NCBI GenBank assembly: GCA_963765955.1
Contig: CAVXYA010000008.1
Coordinates: 62,001 to 126,000, forward strand
Source: JAXDMK01 sp963765955
Lineage (GTDB): Bacteria > Actinomycetota > Acidimicrobiia > Acidimicrobiales > AC-14
Direction: 5' to 3'
DNA length: 64,000 bases
The translations under genes and the position numbers were made by a program. Positions 17,380-29,768 of the stretch are shown here, one piece after another (position 1 is the stretch's first letter; the number at the start of each line of letters is the position of its first letter). The notes under the pieces are model-generated. The model did no database searches, was not told the DNA's origin, and saw only the letters and a list, made by a program, of their open reading frames with translations.

Positions 17380-18574
17380 GCGGCGATGTCGGTGCGGTAC
17401 TGCATGCCTGGCCAGGAGATCTCGCCCACCGCGGCGTAGGCCGCGGGACCGGGCCGCGGCCAGGTCGGGGCCCGATCCCGGTGACGGCCAGCACCCGGCC
17501 GCCGGCGGTGGTCATCCCCGGGCCGACGCCGGCACAGAAGATCTCGACGCCGGGCAGGGAGGAGGCCGCGTCGAGGCCATGGATGGCGTCGCCCGTGCGG
17601 GGCGACGTGGGGTAGCCCTCGGCGGCCAGGACCACGGTCACCGCGGCGTCGTCGACGAAGCGGGGCTCGGACACCAGCCGACCGGCCGCGGCTTCGGCCA
17701 GCAACGCGGCCAGGTCGCAGTCGAGCCGGGGAAGCACGACCTGGGCCTCGGGGTCGCCGAAGCGGACGTTGAACTCGAGCACCTTGAACCCGTCGGCGGT
17801 GAGCATGAGGCCGGCGTAGAGCACGCCCCGGTAGTCGACGCCCCGGAGATGGAGCGCATGCAGCGTGGGTTCCACCGCCCGCTCCACGATCTCCTCGACC
17901 AGGTCCTTCCCGACGCCCGGCACGGGGGAGAAGGCGCCCATGCCGCCGGTGTTCGGTCCGGTGTCGCCGTCGCCCAGGCGCTTGTGGTCCTGGGCCGGCG
18001 CCAACGGGACGGCCCGCCGACCGTCGCAGATGCAGAGCAGCGAGACCTCGGAGCCCACCAGCCCCTCCTCGATCACCACCCGACGACCGGCGTCCCCGAA
18101 GGCGGCGCCGGAGAGCTTGGCCGCAACGTCGGCGACGGCCTCGTCGAGCGACCCCGTTACCAGCACGCCCTTGCCCGCGGCCAGACCGTCGGTCTTGACC
18201 ACGTAGGGCGGGGCCAGCGAGCGAAGGAACGCGCTCGCGGCCCGCACGTCGGAGAACACCCCGTGGCGGGCGGTCGGCACCCGTGCGTCGGAGAGGAGCG
18301 ACTTCATCCACGCCTTCGACCCCTCCAGGCGGGCGCCGTCGGCCCCCGGCCCGAACACCAGCCGGCCACCGGCCCGTAGGCGGTCGGCCAGCCCCGCCAC
18401 CAGGGGGACCTCGGGCCCGATCACGTACAGGTCGGCGTCGACCTCCTCGGGCGGCGCGGCGACGGAGCCGGGGATGCCCGGGTTGCCGGGGGTGACGACG
18501 ACATCGGCCGTGCGTCCCAGCACCGACGCCAGGGCGTGCTCCCGTCCGCCACCCCCGACCACACAGACCTTCAT
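17380..18574 (-). CDS. purD: Phosphoribosylamine-glycine ligase (PurD), C-terminus frameshifted
   Basis: About 395 aa. An ATP-grasp enzyme making GAR, step two of purine synthesis. It starts MKVCVVGGGGREHALASVL and has VIGPEVPLVAGLADRL, YVVKTDGLAAGKGVLV, PNTGGMGAFSPVP and VLEFNVRFGDPEAQVVLPRL. The frame is good to VTGIGP (about 17470), then breaks. GISWPGMQYRTDIA-like C-terminal sequence (AYAAVGEISWPGMQYRTDIA) follows in another frame after two apparent one-base insertions (CCCC and CGCGG runs, 17445-17470). In that frame no stop occurs before the 73-bp array. The 5' end overlaps the purA end as ATGA at 18571-18574. Confidence 0.85.
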
Positions 18575-19986
18575 CGACGGGGCCTCAAATCACGAGGACG
18601 CCGGGGCCGACGTAGCCACCGCCATATTCGTCGTCGTCGTCGTCGTCCGTCGTCATCGTCCTCGTCGTCGTGCGCCACCACGTCGGTGGGCGTCGGGGCG
18701 AAGCGCACGAACTGGTCGCGGCCCGGTCCGACGCCGACGAGGGTGACCGGCACCCCGCACTGCTCGGCCAGGAAGGCGATGTAGTCCTGGGCCGCCTGGG
18801 GCACGTCGTCGATGTCGGTGACCGACGTGAGGTCGGTGTTCCAGCCCGGCAGCTCCTCGTACACCGGCACCGACTTGTGCAGCACCGACTGGTGGTAGGG
18901 CAGGTGGTAGTGCCGGTCGCCCTCAGGCCCACCTGAATTGGTGTCGTAGGCCACGCACACCTTGAGGGTGTCGAAGGCGTCGAGGACGTCGAGCTTGGTG
19001 ATGGCCAGCTCGGTGAGCCCGTTGAGGCGCACCGCGTGGCGCACCATCACCGCGTCGAACCAGCCCGGGCGGCGCCGGCGGCCGGTGACGGTGCCGTACT
19101 CCTGGCCCCGGTCGACCAGGGTGTCGCCCGTCTCGTCGACGAGCTCGGTGGGGAACGGTCCCGAGCCGACCCGGGTGACGTAGGCCTTGGCCACCCCCAA
19201 CACCCGCTGGATGTGGCGGGGGCCGACCCCGGCGCCCACCAGGGCCCCGCCGGCCACCGGGTTGGACGACGTGACGAACGGATAGGTGCCGTGGTCGAGG
19301 TCGAGGAAGGTGGCCTGGGCCCCTTCGAAGAGGACGTTCTGGCCGTCCTCCAGGGCATCGTGCACCAGGCCGACGGTGTCGCCGATCAGGGGCTCCAGGC
19401 GAGGGGCGAGCTCGCCCAGGTAGCGGTCGGCGATCTCGTCGGCGTCCAGCGGGAGGCGGTTGTACACCTTGGCCAGGATCAGGTTCTTCTCTTGGAGGAC
19501 GACCTCGAGCTTCTGGCGGAAGATCTTGGGGTCGAGGAGGTCCTGCACCCGCAGGCCCACCCGGGCCGCCTTGTCGGCGTAGGCGGGACCGATGCCGCTC
19601 TTGGTGGTGCCCAGGCGGTTCTTGCCCAGCCGGCGCTCGATGAGGCGGTCGAGCTCGGTGTGGTACGGCATGATCAGGTGGGCGTTGCCGCTGATCCGCA
19701 GGCGGCTGCAGTCGATGCCTCGGGCCTCCAGCCCGTCGATCTCCGACACCAGCACCGCCGGCTCGATGACCACGCCGTTGCCAATCACCGGCGTCACCCA
19801 CGGGTGGAGGACCCCGCTGGGCACGAGCTGCAGGGCGAACCTCTCGTCGGCCACCACGATGGTGTGACCGGCGTTGTGGCCCCCCTGGTAGCGGACGACA
19901 ACCTGCATCTCGCCGGCCAGCAGGTCGGTGAGCTTGCCCTTGCCCTCGTCGCCCCATTGGGTGCCGACGACGATTGTTCCGGGCAC
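18571..19986 (-). CDS. purA: Adenylosuccinate synthetase
   Basis: About 430 aa of normal PurA plus a tail. It couples IMP and aspartate with GTP to form adenylosuccinate. P-loop GTQWGDEGKGKLTDLL at the N-terminus, GGHNAGHTIV, TTKSGIGPAYADKAARVGLRV, FEGAQATFLDLDHGTYPFVTSSN and DTLVDRGQEYGTVTGRRRR. After RFAPTPTDVVAH comes an Asp-rich stretch encoded by a GTC/GAC repeat at about 18615-18665. In the given frame it turns Arg-rich and ends at 18571, overlapping purD as ATGA. One base over, it would read DDDDDDEYGGGYVGPGVLVI and stop at 18585. The C-terminus is therefore uncertain. Confidence 0.93.
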   Translation of the reverse strand: MPGTIVVGTQWGDEGKGKLTDLLAGEMQVVVRYQGGHNAGHTIVVADERFALQLVPSGVLHPWVTPVIGNGVVIEPAVLVSEIDGLEARGIDCSRLRISGNAHLIMPYHTELDRLIERRLGKNRLGTTKSGIGPAYADKAARVGLRVQDLLDPKIFRQKLEVVLQEKNLILAKVYNRLPLDADEIADRYLGELAPRLEPLIGDTVGLVHDALEDGQNVLFEGAQATFLDLDHGTYPFVTSSNPVAGGALVGAGVGPRHIQRVLGVAKAYVTRVGSGPFPTELVDETGDTLVDRGQEYGTVTGRRRRPGWFDAVMVRHAVRLNGLTELAITKLDVLDAFDTLKVCVAYDTNSGGPEGDRHYHLPYHQSVLHKSVPVYEELPGWNTDLTSVTDIDDVPQAAQDYIAFLAEQCGVPVTLVGVGPGRDQFVRFAPTPTDVVAHDDEDDDDGRRRRRRIWRWLRRPRRPRDLRPRR

Positions 19987-20085
19987 GCGCGTCTCCTAGC
20001 GAAGTTCCTACAGCGGTCCGATCATCATACCCCTGCCGGGGCCCGCGCCTGCCCCTTCTCCCGGATCGTGCGATGCTCGCTGGCG

Positions 20086-21651
20086 ATGGACGACGCCACC
20101 CTCGTGTCGCGAGCCGTCGGTGGCGACCGGGACGCCTTCGCCGCGATCTACGACCGCGACGCGGGCGCGGTGCTCGACCTGTGCACGGCGGTCCTCCGGG
20201 ACGCCGACGAGGCCGCCGAAGCCACCCTCGACAGCTTCCTGCGGGCGGCGCGGGAGCTGGTGAACCTCCGGGACCGGTCGCGCCTGCGGCTGTGGCTGCT
20301 GGCCGTGGCCCGCCACGAGGCCACGGCCCGGGCCCAGCGTCGACGGCAGGCGGGCCGGGCGGTGCCGGCCGGGGGCACTCCGGCGGTGGCGGCAGACGGG
20401 TCGTCGTCCCGATCGCCGGCCGGCGGGTCGGCCGGCACGCCGCCGGCGGAGGGGTCGCCGACCGATGGGTCGCAGGTCGGGTCACCGGATGGGGCGGCGG
20501 ATGGCGCACTGGGTGGGGTCGACCCTGGGCGCCTGGACTGGGATCCCTCGGAGGCGCTCCCCGAGCCGGACCGGGCCGTCCTCCACCTGCACCTCCGCCA
20601 CCAGCTCGACGCCGACGACCTGGGGACGGTGCTCGGGCTCCGGCCGGCAGCGGCCACGGCGCGGGCCCAACGCCTCCGCCAGCAGGCGGAGACGTCGGTG
20701 GGAGCTCTCCTCCTCCTCCGGGCCGATGGCGGCGCCGACCCCTACTCCTGCCCGGGACTGACCCTGGCCCTCGACGGCTGGGACGGGCGGTTCACGCCGG
20801 ACGTGAGCGGCCGCGTCGACCGGCACGCCCGGGCCTGCGCCGCCTGCCGGGCCCGGCGGACCGAGCTCCTGGGCCGGTTGCGGGCCATGGCCTCGCTCCC
20901 GTTCCTCCCCCCGCCCCCCTGGCTGCGGCGGGAGGTGCTCATCCGCATGGAGCTGGCGGTGTCGCCGAAGCCGCTTCCGGGCTGGGAGGAGACTGGGTTC
21001 CCTCCGGGGATCGGCGGGCCCGCCCGGTGGCCCCGGCCGTGGGTGAGGAGGGTGGCGACGGCGGCCGCGGTCGTGGTGTTGGCCGGCGGCGCCTTCCTCG
21101 TCCTGCGCCACGACAGCGGCCCGGCCACCCTCACCGCGGCGGGCTCGGCCTCGTCCTCGGCTCCGACGACGGTGCCGACGACGCTCGGGGGGCCGGCCAC
21201 ATCCGGCGTGACCGCGGCGCTCACCGCTCCCACCTCGACCGGCGTCACCTCGCCCTCGACGTCGGCCGCCCCCGCCGCCCCCACCCCGACAGCACCCGAC
21301 CCGGTGCCGGCCGTGCCCGTCCCGCCGTTGGTCGTCGACCGGGAGCCGCCCGCCATCTCCTTCGGGGCCGACGTGGCGTCGGCCTACATCGCCGGGTGCC
21401 CGTACAGCGTGGTCGGAGTGTGGGCCGACGTGGCCGACCAGTCGCCGGTCACCTGGGTGGCACTGTTCGTGCGGAGCCCGGCGGGGGTCGAGGACACCGT
21501 GGTCATGTCGCCCGACGGTCGGGGGTGGCGGGCGACCATGGGCGAGTTCGCCAACCCCGGCCAGGCGGTGTTCTGGGTGGAGGCGGTGGATTCCGAGGGA
21601 AACCGCGGGCGGGGGGCCGACCAGGCGCTCGATGTCTTCCAGTGTGCATAG
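20086..21651 (+). CDS. ECF-like sigma factor fused to zinc-finger anti-sigma, membrane helix and extracellular domain
   Basis: 521 aa from ATG 20086. Residues 1-85 look like sigma region 2 (LVSRAVGGDRDAFAAIYDRD; EAAEATLDSFLRAARELV; RLWLLAVARHEATAR). A low-complexity linker follows to about 150. Region 4 is at 155-210 (LPEPDRAVLHLHLRHQLDADD; LGLRPAAATARAQRLRQQ). At about 247 there is H-x3-C-x2-C (HARACAAC), the zinc-binding pattern of ZAS anti-sigma factors. One membrane helix (VATAAAVVVLAGGAFLVL) lies at about 322-340. After a Thr/Pro/Ala linker, a roughly 100-residue outer domain begins at PPAISFGADV, with two Cys that could pair. Sigma and anti-sigma in one chain is unusual. It is divergent from purA. 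Confidence 0.75.
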   Translation: MDDATLVSRAVGGDRDAFAAIYDRDAGAVLDLCTAVLRDADEAAEATLDSFLRAARELVNLRDRSRLRLWLLAVARHEATARAQRRRQAGRAVPAGGTPAVAADGSSSRSPAGGSAGTPPAEGSPTDGSQVGSPDGAADGALGGVDPGRLDWDPSEALPEPDRAVLHLHLRHQLDADDLGTVLGLRPAAATARAQRLRQQAETSVGALLLLRADGGADPYSCPGLTLALDGWDGRFTPDVSGRVDRHARACAACRARRTELLGRLRAMASLPFLPPPPWLRREVLIRMELAVSPKPLPGWEETGFPPGIGGPARWPRPWVRRVATAAAVVVLAGGAFLVLRHDSGPATLTAAGSASSSAPTTVPTTLGGPATSGVTAALTAPTSTGVTSPSTSAAPAAPTPTAPDPVPAVPVPPLVVDREPPAISFGADVASAYIAGCPYSVVGVWADVADQSPVTWVALFVRSPAGVEDTVVMSPDGRGWRATMGEFANPGQAVFWVEAVDSEGNRGRGADQALDVFQCA

Positions 21652-21847
21652 GGTCCTCCGCCTGCGAATAGGTCGAACGGCTCCTCAAGCCGGGCCCGGT
21701 TCCGGCCGACACCTGGGTTGCGGCTTCCTCGCCTAAGCCGCTGGAAGGTGGGGCCGGGGGCTGTGCGAACCCCCTCCCGCCGGGGGGAACGCCACCCCGG
21801 CCCTGCCCTCGATTCCGGCTCGGCGCGCACCCTGCTAGGACAGCAGG

Positions 21848-22540
21848 GTGCCCGCCACCGAGCCGCCTCCCGGCCCCCGTCTCGTCAGGCTCGCCTGCGT
21901 GCGCCACGGACAGTCGACCTGGAACGCCACCGGGCGCTGGCAGGGACAGGCCGACCCCCCCCTGTCGGCCCTGGGGGAGGAGCAGGCGGCGGAGGCGGCC
22001 GAGCGGCTACGGGCCATGGCACCGGCCGGCGTCGAGATCACGGGCGTCGTCGCGTCCGACCTGGTCCGGGCCCGACGGACGGGTGAGATCGTGGCCGAAG
22101 CCCTCAACCTCGGCGCGGTTGTCGTCTGCCCCGACCTGCGGGAGTACGACGTGGGCGACTGGAGCGGGCTGACCAAGCCCGAGATCGAGCAGCGCTGGCC
22201 GGGCCAGCAGGCGGCCTGGTTCGGGGGCCGGCTGACGACCACGCCCGGAGGCGAGGGGCGGGCCCCCTTCGCCCGCCGGGTGATGGGGGCGGCGCGGCGG
22301 GTGGCCGCCGCTGCCGAGCCCGGTTCGGTGCTGCTGGTCGTCACCCACGGGGGGGTCATCCGGGCCCTCGAGCGGGCGACGGGCTCCCCGCCGGTGACGA
22401 TCGCCAACCTTTGCGGCCGCTGGTTCGAGGTGGATGCCCGGGTCGACGACCCGGCCAACGGCGCCCCGTCCCGACTCCGGGCGGGAGAGCCGGTCACGTT
22501 GGTGGGCACCGACCACCGCACCGCCTCGCCCTCCGCCTGA
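21848..22540 (+). CDS. Histidine phosphatase (phosphoglycerate mutase-like) family protein
   Basis: 230 aa from GTG 21848. It has the RHG catalytic motif LACVRHGQSTWNATGRWQGQ with the phospho-accepting His, YDVGDWSGLTKPEIEQRW, and the second catalytic His in VLLVVTHGGVIRALERA. Members hydrolyse phosphate esters of sugars, cobalamin precursors or other small molecules; nothing here fixes the substrate. The 196-bp gap upstream holds no recognisable gene. Confidence 0.85.
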   Translation: MPATEPPPGPRLVRLACVRHGQSTWNATGRWQGQADPPLSALGEEQAAEAAERLRAMAPAGVEITGVVASDLVRARRTGEIVAEALNLGAVVVCPDLREYDVGDWSGLTKPEIEQRWPGQQAAWFGGRLTTTPGGEGRAPFARRVMGAARRVAAAAEPGSVLLVVTHGGVIRALERATGSPPVTIANLCGRWFEVDARVDDPANGAPSRLRAGEPVTLVGTDHRTASPSA

Positions 22541-22901
22541 CGGCCTGGCCGGCCGTCCACCAGCCCATTTGCAGGCGCCGACGCGGTTTTGTCGCCGTCG
22601 AGGAGGGGGAGAAACGGCGCGGTTCTGCAGCGAGCCAAGACCAGGATGCGGTCCAGGGCGAGTGACCGAGGTGGTTTGGCCCAGTGGTTGACCCCAATGG
22701 TTGATATCGACAACACCAGGGGCGTCGACCCCGCCGAGGATCAGGGGCATCCGTCGGTCGACCCCAACCCGCCCGATGTGTGGGTCGACTGGCAGATCTG
22801 CACCGAGTGGCAGCTCGGCACCGAGTCGCCCCTCGATCGGCCGCCGAGCAGCCCGTAGGCCGCCTCAACCAGCCCGTAGGCCGCCTCAATAAAACCGCTG
22901 C
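22541..22901. other. Non-coding stretch with possible micro-ORF and a 20-bp direct repeat
   Basis: 361 bp between a plus- and a minus-strand gene end. A frame from ATG 22697 to TAG 22858 (53 aa, VDIDNTRGVDPAEDQGHP.., two Trp-rich segments) could be a small protein, but it lacks a ribosome binding site. CAGCCCGTAGGCCGCCTCAA occurs twice in direct orientation, at 22849-22868 and 22870-22889, just before the end of the minus-strand gene. I recognise no RNA gene here. Confidence 0.3.
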
Positions 22902-23171
22902 TTACCGCTTGATGCCCTCGACCCCTTCGCGGAGGTTCTTGAGCTCGGCCAGCGTCTCGTTGACGGCCGCGATGTCGACCTCGGTCAGGGGCTCGTCGGT
23001 GCCGCCGATCTGAGGCCCGCCGGGACCGAAGCCCTTCTGGCCCGGAGCCTGCTTCATGTTGCGGGGGTCGGGAATGCCGTCGGCACCACTGGCGTCGCCC
23101 GAACGGGCGACCGGTCGGCCTGACGTCGGCCCGGCCAGCACCTCGGGACGGGACTCTTGTTCCTCGGACAT
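22902..23171 (-). CDS. Small hypothetical protein
   Basis: 89 aa from ATG 23171, chosen because GAGGAGGAG lies 6 nt upstream; a TTG two codons earlier would overlap that site. The first 60 residues are disordered (Pro, Gly and Ser rich: KQAPGQKGFGPGGPQIGG). The last 30 form one amphipathic helix, PLTEVDIAAVNETLAELKNL REGVEGIKR, that could be a coiled coil. No known domain. It is likely co-oriented with the ankyrin and clpB genes but separated from them by about 90 bp. Confidence 0.6.
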   Translation of the reverse strand: MSEEQESRPEVLAGPTSGRPVARSGDASGADGIPDPRNMKQAPGQKGFGPGGPQIGGTDEPLTEVDIAAVNETLAELKNLREGVEGIKR

Positions 23172-23258
23172 CGACAACTCCTCCTCAAGCGAACTTGACC
23201 CGTCAACTATGGCCTGTCCCGGGTCGTTATCAGGACGTGTACCCCGAACCGGGGTCGA

Positions 23259-23702
23259 CTACGTGTGGTCCGCCCCCGCCGCGAGCAGCTCGAGCATGGC
23301 CGGGAGCCCGAAGAAGCGGGCCACGTCGACCGCCGAGGGGCCGCCCAGATCGGGGTCGGCGCCGGCCGCCAGGAGGGCCTGCACCGACTCCGCCGACTGC
23401 CGGAAGACCGCCGCCCCCAACGCCGTCTGGCCGCGGTCGTTCACCCGGGACGTGTCGGCGCCGTGGTCGAGCAGCATGCGCACGGTGTGCGGATGGGGCC
23501 GGTAGGCGGCCAGCATCAGCAGGGTGTCGCCCTTCTCGTTGGTGAGGTTGACGGGCACGCCGGCTTCGATGAACGACGCCAGCTCCTCGCTCGCCCCCTC
23601 CCGGGCCAGCCCGAACATGCGCCGGGCCAGCTCGAGGGTCTCCTCGTCGATCTCCATAGCGCTGGGCCCGGGATCGCCCGCGCCAGGCTCGTCGACCGGC
23701 AC
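23259..23702 (-). CDS. Ankyrin-repeat protein
   Basis: About 147 aa from GTG 23702, or 132 aa from ATG 23657 (MEIDEETLELARRMF). It has three ankyrin repeats: GASEELASFIEAGVPVNLTN, KGDTLLMLAAYRPHPHTVRM with LLDHGADTSRVND, and RGQTALGAAVFRQSAESVQA with LLAAGADPDLGG. Such repeats mediate protein binding. The GTG start follows the clpB stop immediately, so translation may be coupled to clpB and the product may be part of the heat-shock response; that is inference from position only. Confidence 0.78.
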   Translation of the reverse strand: MPVDEPGAGDPGPSAMEIDEETLELARRMFGLAREGASEELASFIEAGVPVNLTNEKGDTLLMLAAYRPHPHTVRMLLDHGADTSRVNDRGQTALGAAVFRQSAESVQALLAAGADPDLGGPSAVDVARFFGLPAMLELLAAGADHT

Positions 23703-26198
<2,496 letters not shown>

Positions 26199-26223
26199 GT
26201 CCGGAACCTCACGGTGAAGAAAA

Positions 26224-26244
26224 CTTGAGTGTACCCGTATCAAC
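26224..26244 (-). promoter_or_regulatory. HAIR operator upstream of clpB
   Basis: On the plus strand CTTGAGT (26224-26230), seven bases, then TATCAAC (26238-26244). The HAIR consensus bound by HspR is CTTGAGT-N7-ACTCAAG, so one half is perfect and the other keeps TCAA. The same left half and the same TATCAA right half occur upstream of dnaK. Confidence 0.8.
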
Positions 26245-26282
26245 CATGGGGAGGGCCCGGCGGATTCCCACCGGCGATCGAA

Positions 26283-29200
26283 TCAGCCGCCGGACCCGAG
26301 CCCCCCGGCCGCTCCGCCCCCGCCGGTACCGCCGCCGCCGCCAGTTCCGGCACCGGGGCCACCGCCGCCGCGCGGACCGCCGCCCGAACCGCCGCCCCCG
26401 CCCGGACCGCCGCCCCCGCCCGCGCCGCCCGGACCTCCGCCGGGCTTGGGTCGGCGGCCGCCGCCCCGCTTCGACCGCTTGCGCTTGCCCCCACCGGACG
26501 CCGGGCGGGTCCCCGAACGGACGGGGTCGCCGGCCCCCTCCGGCGCCGACGCGTTGTCTTCGCCCTGGTCCCACTGGTCGTCGTCGGCGGACCCGCCCAC
26601 GTCGCCGCCCCCGGCGCCGATCAGGTTGCCGTAATGGGTGGCGTTGGCCTCCCTGGTGGCCTCCGGCGACAGGTCGAGCAGCTCGGTGAGGAGCAGGTTG
26701 TCGTCGGCCACCTCGTCCCCCTCGGCTCCTTCGGCCGCGTCGGCGTCGGAACCGCCAGCGCCGGCGACGGCGGGGGGTGGGGCGTCGACCGGCGCGGGGT
26801 CGACGTCACCCCACGGACCGGGCATCGGCGGCCGCGGAGGGGGCGGAGGGGGGAACTCGGTCGCCGGCCTCATGAGGAGGTCCTCATGGTCCTGGTCCTC
26901 CAGGGCCCAGTCGCCCTGGTCGACGGCTTCCGGACGGCGGGAGGGGGGCAGGTCCTCCGGGAACAGGTCCCAGAACGACAGCTCCTCCAGGGGCACGCGG
27001 GGGGCGGGCCGGAGGGGCGGCGGAAGGGGCGGAGGACTGGGCGCAACCTTGGGCGCGACCGGCGACGCCCACTTCTCCTCGAGCAGGTCGGGTACGGCCA
27101 CATCGGGACCGGGCAAGTCGGGCCGGCCCAAAACGGGACGGCCCAGATCGGGACGGCCCACTGCCGTGACCTCGCCCGACCAGTCGGCGCCGTCGTCGAG
27201 GCGGGTGCGGTCGTCGCGGTCGTCGCGCTCGTCGGGCTCGTCGTCCTTGTCGTCGTCGATGAGGCGGACGCCGCCGCCCCACGTCTGCACCGGCGGCGGG
27301 GGGACGAGCGGCTCGGGCTGGTCGGGGCCCCAGGTGGTGGTCTCGGCGGCCGCCTTGCGCCGCAGGTAGGCGGTCTGCAGGACGGCGACGAGGAACAGCC
27401 CTGCGGTGGTGGCCACCAGTAGCCGCACCCGCCGGTCGTGGGTGCTCGATCCACTGGCCGCGGGTGTGGTCGTGGCCACGCCGCCGGGTGCGACGGTGGT
27501 GGCCGGCGACTCGGCCTCGGCCGCCGAGACCCGGGTGACGAAGCTGTCGGCGGAGGTACCGGCCCGGGCCGGCTGGAGGGGCTTGGCCGTCGGGAAGTCG
27601 GCCGAGCCGGTGGAGCCCACGACGACCGGCGTGCCCCCGCCCGTGGCCCCGGTGCCGATGGCGACGCCCGTCGCCTGATCGTCCTCCCGCCCCCCGAGGT
27701 AGGACGACGACACCAGCGTGGTGCCGGGGGAGGCGAGGGTCGACACGAAGGCGTCGGTGGCGCCCCCGCCCTTGACCCCCTGGAGGGGCTTGGCGGTGGG
27801 GAAGTTGGAGGACCCGGTGGTGCCGACGATGGTGGCCGAGCCCAGCTGGTCGACCGCGATGCCGGTGCCGCTGTCGGCCCCGCCCCCGCCCAGGTAGGTC
27901 GAGTAGACGAGCGTGGACCCGGCCGGGTTCACCTTGGTGACGAAGGCGTCGGTGTCGCTGTCCTTGCGGGCCTGAAGGGGGGCGGCGGTCGGGAAGTTGG
28001 GCGAGTTGGTGGTGCCGGTGACGTACGCCGCCCCCTCGCTGTCGACGGCGATGGCCGCCCCCTGGTCGGTGTCGCTGCCCCCGAGGAAGGTCGAGTACAC
28101 CAGGTTGTTCCCGGCCGGCCCGAACTTGGAGACGAAGGCGTCCGAGAAGCTGCCGGCCACGCCGCTCTCCGACCCGCCGGCCCCCTCCTGCAGGGGCCGG
28201 GCGGTGGGGAATCCGGGCGATCGGGTGTCACCGGTCACGTAGGCGTTGCCGGTGGCGTCGACGACGATGTCGAGGCCGCGGTCGTCGCTGTCGCCGCCCA
28301 GGCGGGTGGAGAAGGCGAACGACGCCCCGTCGGGCGCCACCTTGGTGACGAACGCGTCCACGTCGTCCTCCCGGGGGGCGGCCTGCTGGAAGGCGTTGGC
28401 GGTCGGGAACCCCACCGAGTTGGTCGACCCGGTGATGAAGGCCTCCCCCGACGGGCTCACCGAGACGGCCCGGGCCGAGTCGGTCTGGTTGCCTCCGACG
28501 AACGTCGACCACGCCACCGACGATCCGGTGGCGTTGAGCTTGGTGACGAAGGCGTCGCTGGGCCCGCCGCCGTACGCCTCCTGGGCCGCAGGCGTCGTCT
28601 TGGGGAAGTTGTCCGACTCGGTGACGCCGGTGACGAACACGCTGCCGTCGGCGCCCACCGCCACCCCGGCGGCGGCGTCGCGGTTGGTGCCGCCGAGGTA
28701 GGTGGCGAAGAGGAGTGAGCTGCCCTCGGGGTTGAGCTTGGCCACGAAGGCGTCGGACTTCCCGGCCGACCCGTCGCCGTTCACCGTGGCTTGGACCGGG
28801 TTTGACGTGCGGAAGTCGGGCGACTCGGTCGAGCCGGCGATGTAGACGTTGCCCCCGCCGTCGACCTCGACCGCGGCTGCGGAGTCGATGCCGCTCCCGC
28901 CGAAGTAGCTGGAGGTGACGAGGGTGGGGTCGATGACGAGGGGGAGGGTGGGATCGTAGGCGCCGACGGTGAAGCCGACTCGCGGCCGGGGACCGTCACC
29001 GAGCAGCCGGAAGGCGCCCTCGACCGGGCGGCGGTGGCCGGCGACCTCCTGGTAGATGGTGGGGCGGGACAGGCGCCCGTCGCCCACCAGCAGGTCCCCC
29101 GTAGCCGGGTCGACGGTCACGGACAGCGTCGGGGAACTCGACGGCGATGGCGGCGGGGTCGGCACCGGGGTCGACCACGAAATCGTGGCGGAGCCGGCGC

Positions 29201-29676
29201 TGATCGCCGAGGAAGTGCAGGTCGACGCCCGGCCACACGTCGGCGTAGGCCACCCGGGCGAAGGTGGGGACGCCCTCCCGCCAGGCGGAGGGGTCGTTGC
29301 CCGTCAGGTAGTTGGTTCGGCCCGGGAGGGGCTCGAGCCCGGTCACGACCGGCGACGGGTTCGACCCGACCAGGCTCATTCGCAAGGGACTGCCGGAGTC
29401 GGACAGGGTGATGTCGGCCACCGTCGGCGAGAGGGCGAGGCGGTACCCGGGGCCCCGGGCCACGTAACCCACGCCCGCCTCGGCCTGGCCCACGTTGGGC
29501 TCGAAGGCGAGGGGCAGCGACGCCATGGCGTCGAGGACGGCCGCCGCCGCCGGCGGCTGGGTGGAATTCTCGATCGGCTCGGAGGACTGCGTCCCCGGCA
29601 GCCAACCCAACACCCCGGAGAGCAGAACCAGGAGGACGAGTGGCGCGCCGAGGGCGGCAACAGGACGCCTGCGCAT
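26283..29676 (-). CDS. Membrane-anchored SBBP beta-propeller surface protein (one frameshift)
   Basis: About 1130 aa if one frameshift near 29128 is repaired. It starts at ATG 29676 with a signal peptide (RRPVAALGAPLVLLVLLSG). The next 160 residues match the domain before SBBP repeats (FEPNVGQAEAGVGYVARGPG, TNYLTGNDPSAW, YADVWPGVDLHF). Then come some eight to nine SBBP repeats of the type YLGGTNRDAAAGVAV..G..FVTG.T.S.NFP. At 27435-27370 there is a membrane helix (LLVATTAGLFLVAVLQTAYL) followed by RRK, which places the last roughly 360 residues in the cytoplasm. That tail is Pro/Asp rich with GRPDLGRP-like repeats and ends in about 50 residues that are nearly all Gly. Confidence 0.78.
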
Positions 29677-29768
29677 CCCCTCATCCTGGCCCATCGACGG
29701 AGCGGAGTGTCGGAGGGCGGTCAGATCGGCCGCCCGCCGGGCGGGCGCCACCGTGTGGGATGCCTACG

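Noticed and set aside
17108..18379. Plus-strand open frames through the repeat array and purD
   Set aside because: The repeated SPLVVPSGGH-type peptide is only the repeat read in another frame, and the rest is antisense to purD.
21652..21847. Possible tRNA or riboswitch before the histidine phosphatase
   Set aside because: Some short stems can be drawn, but I could not fit a tRNA cloverleaf or any riboswitch core I know.
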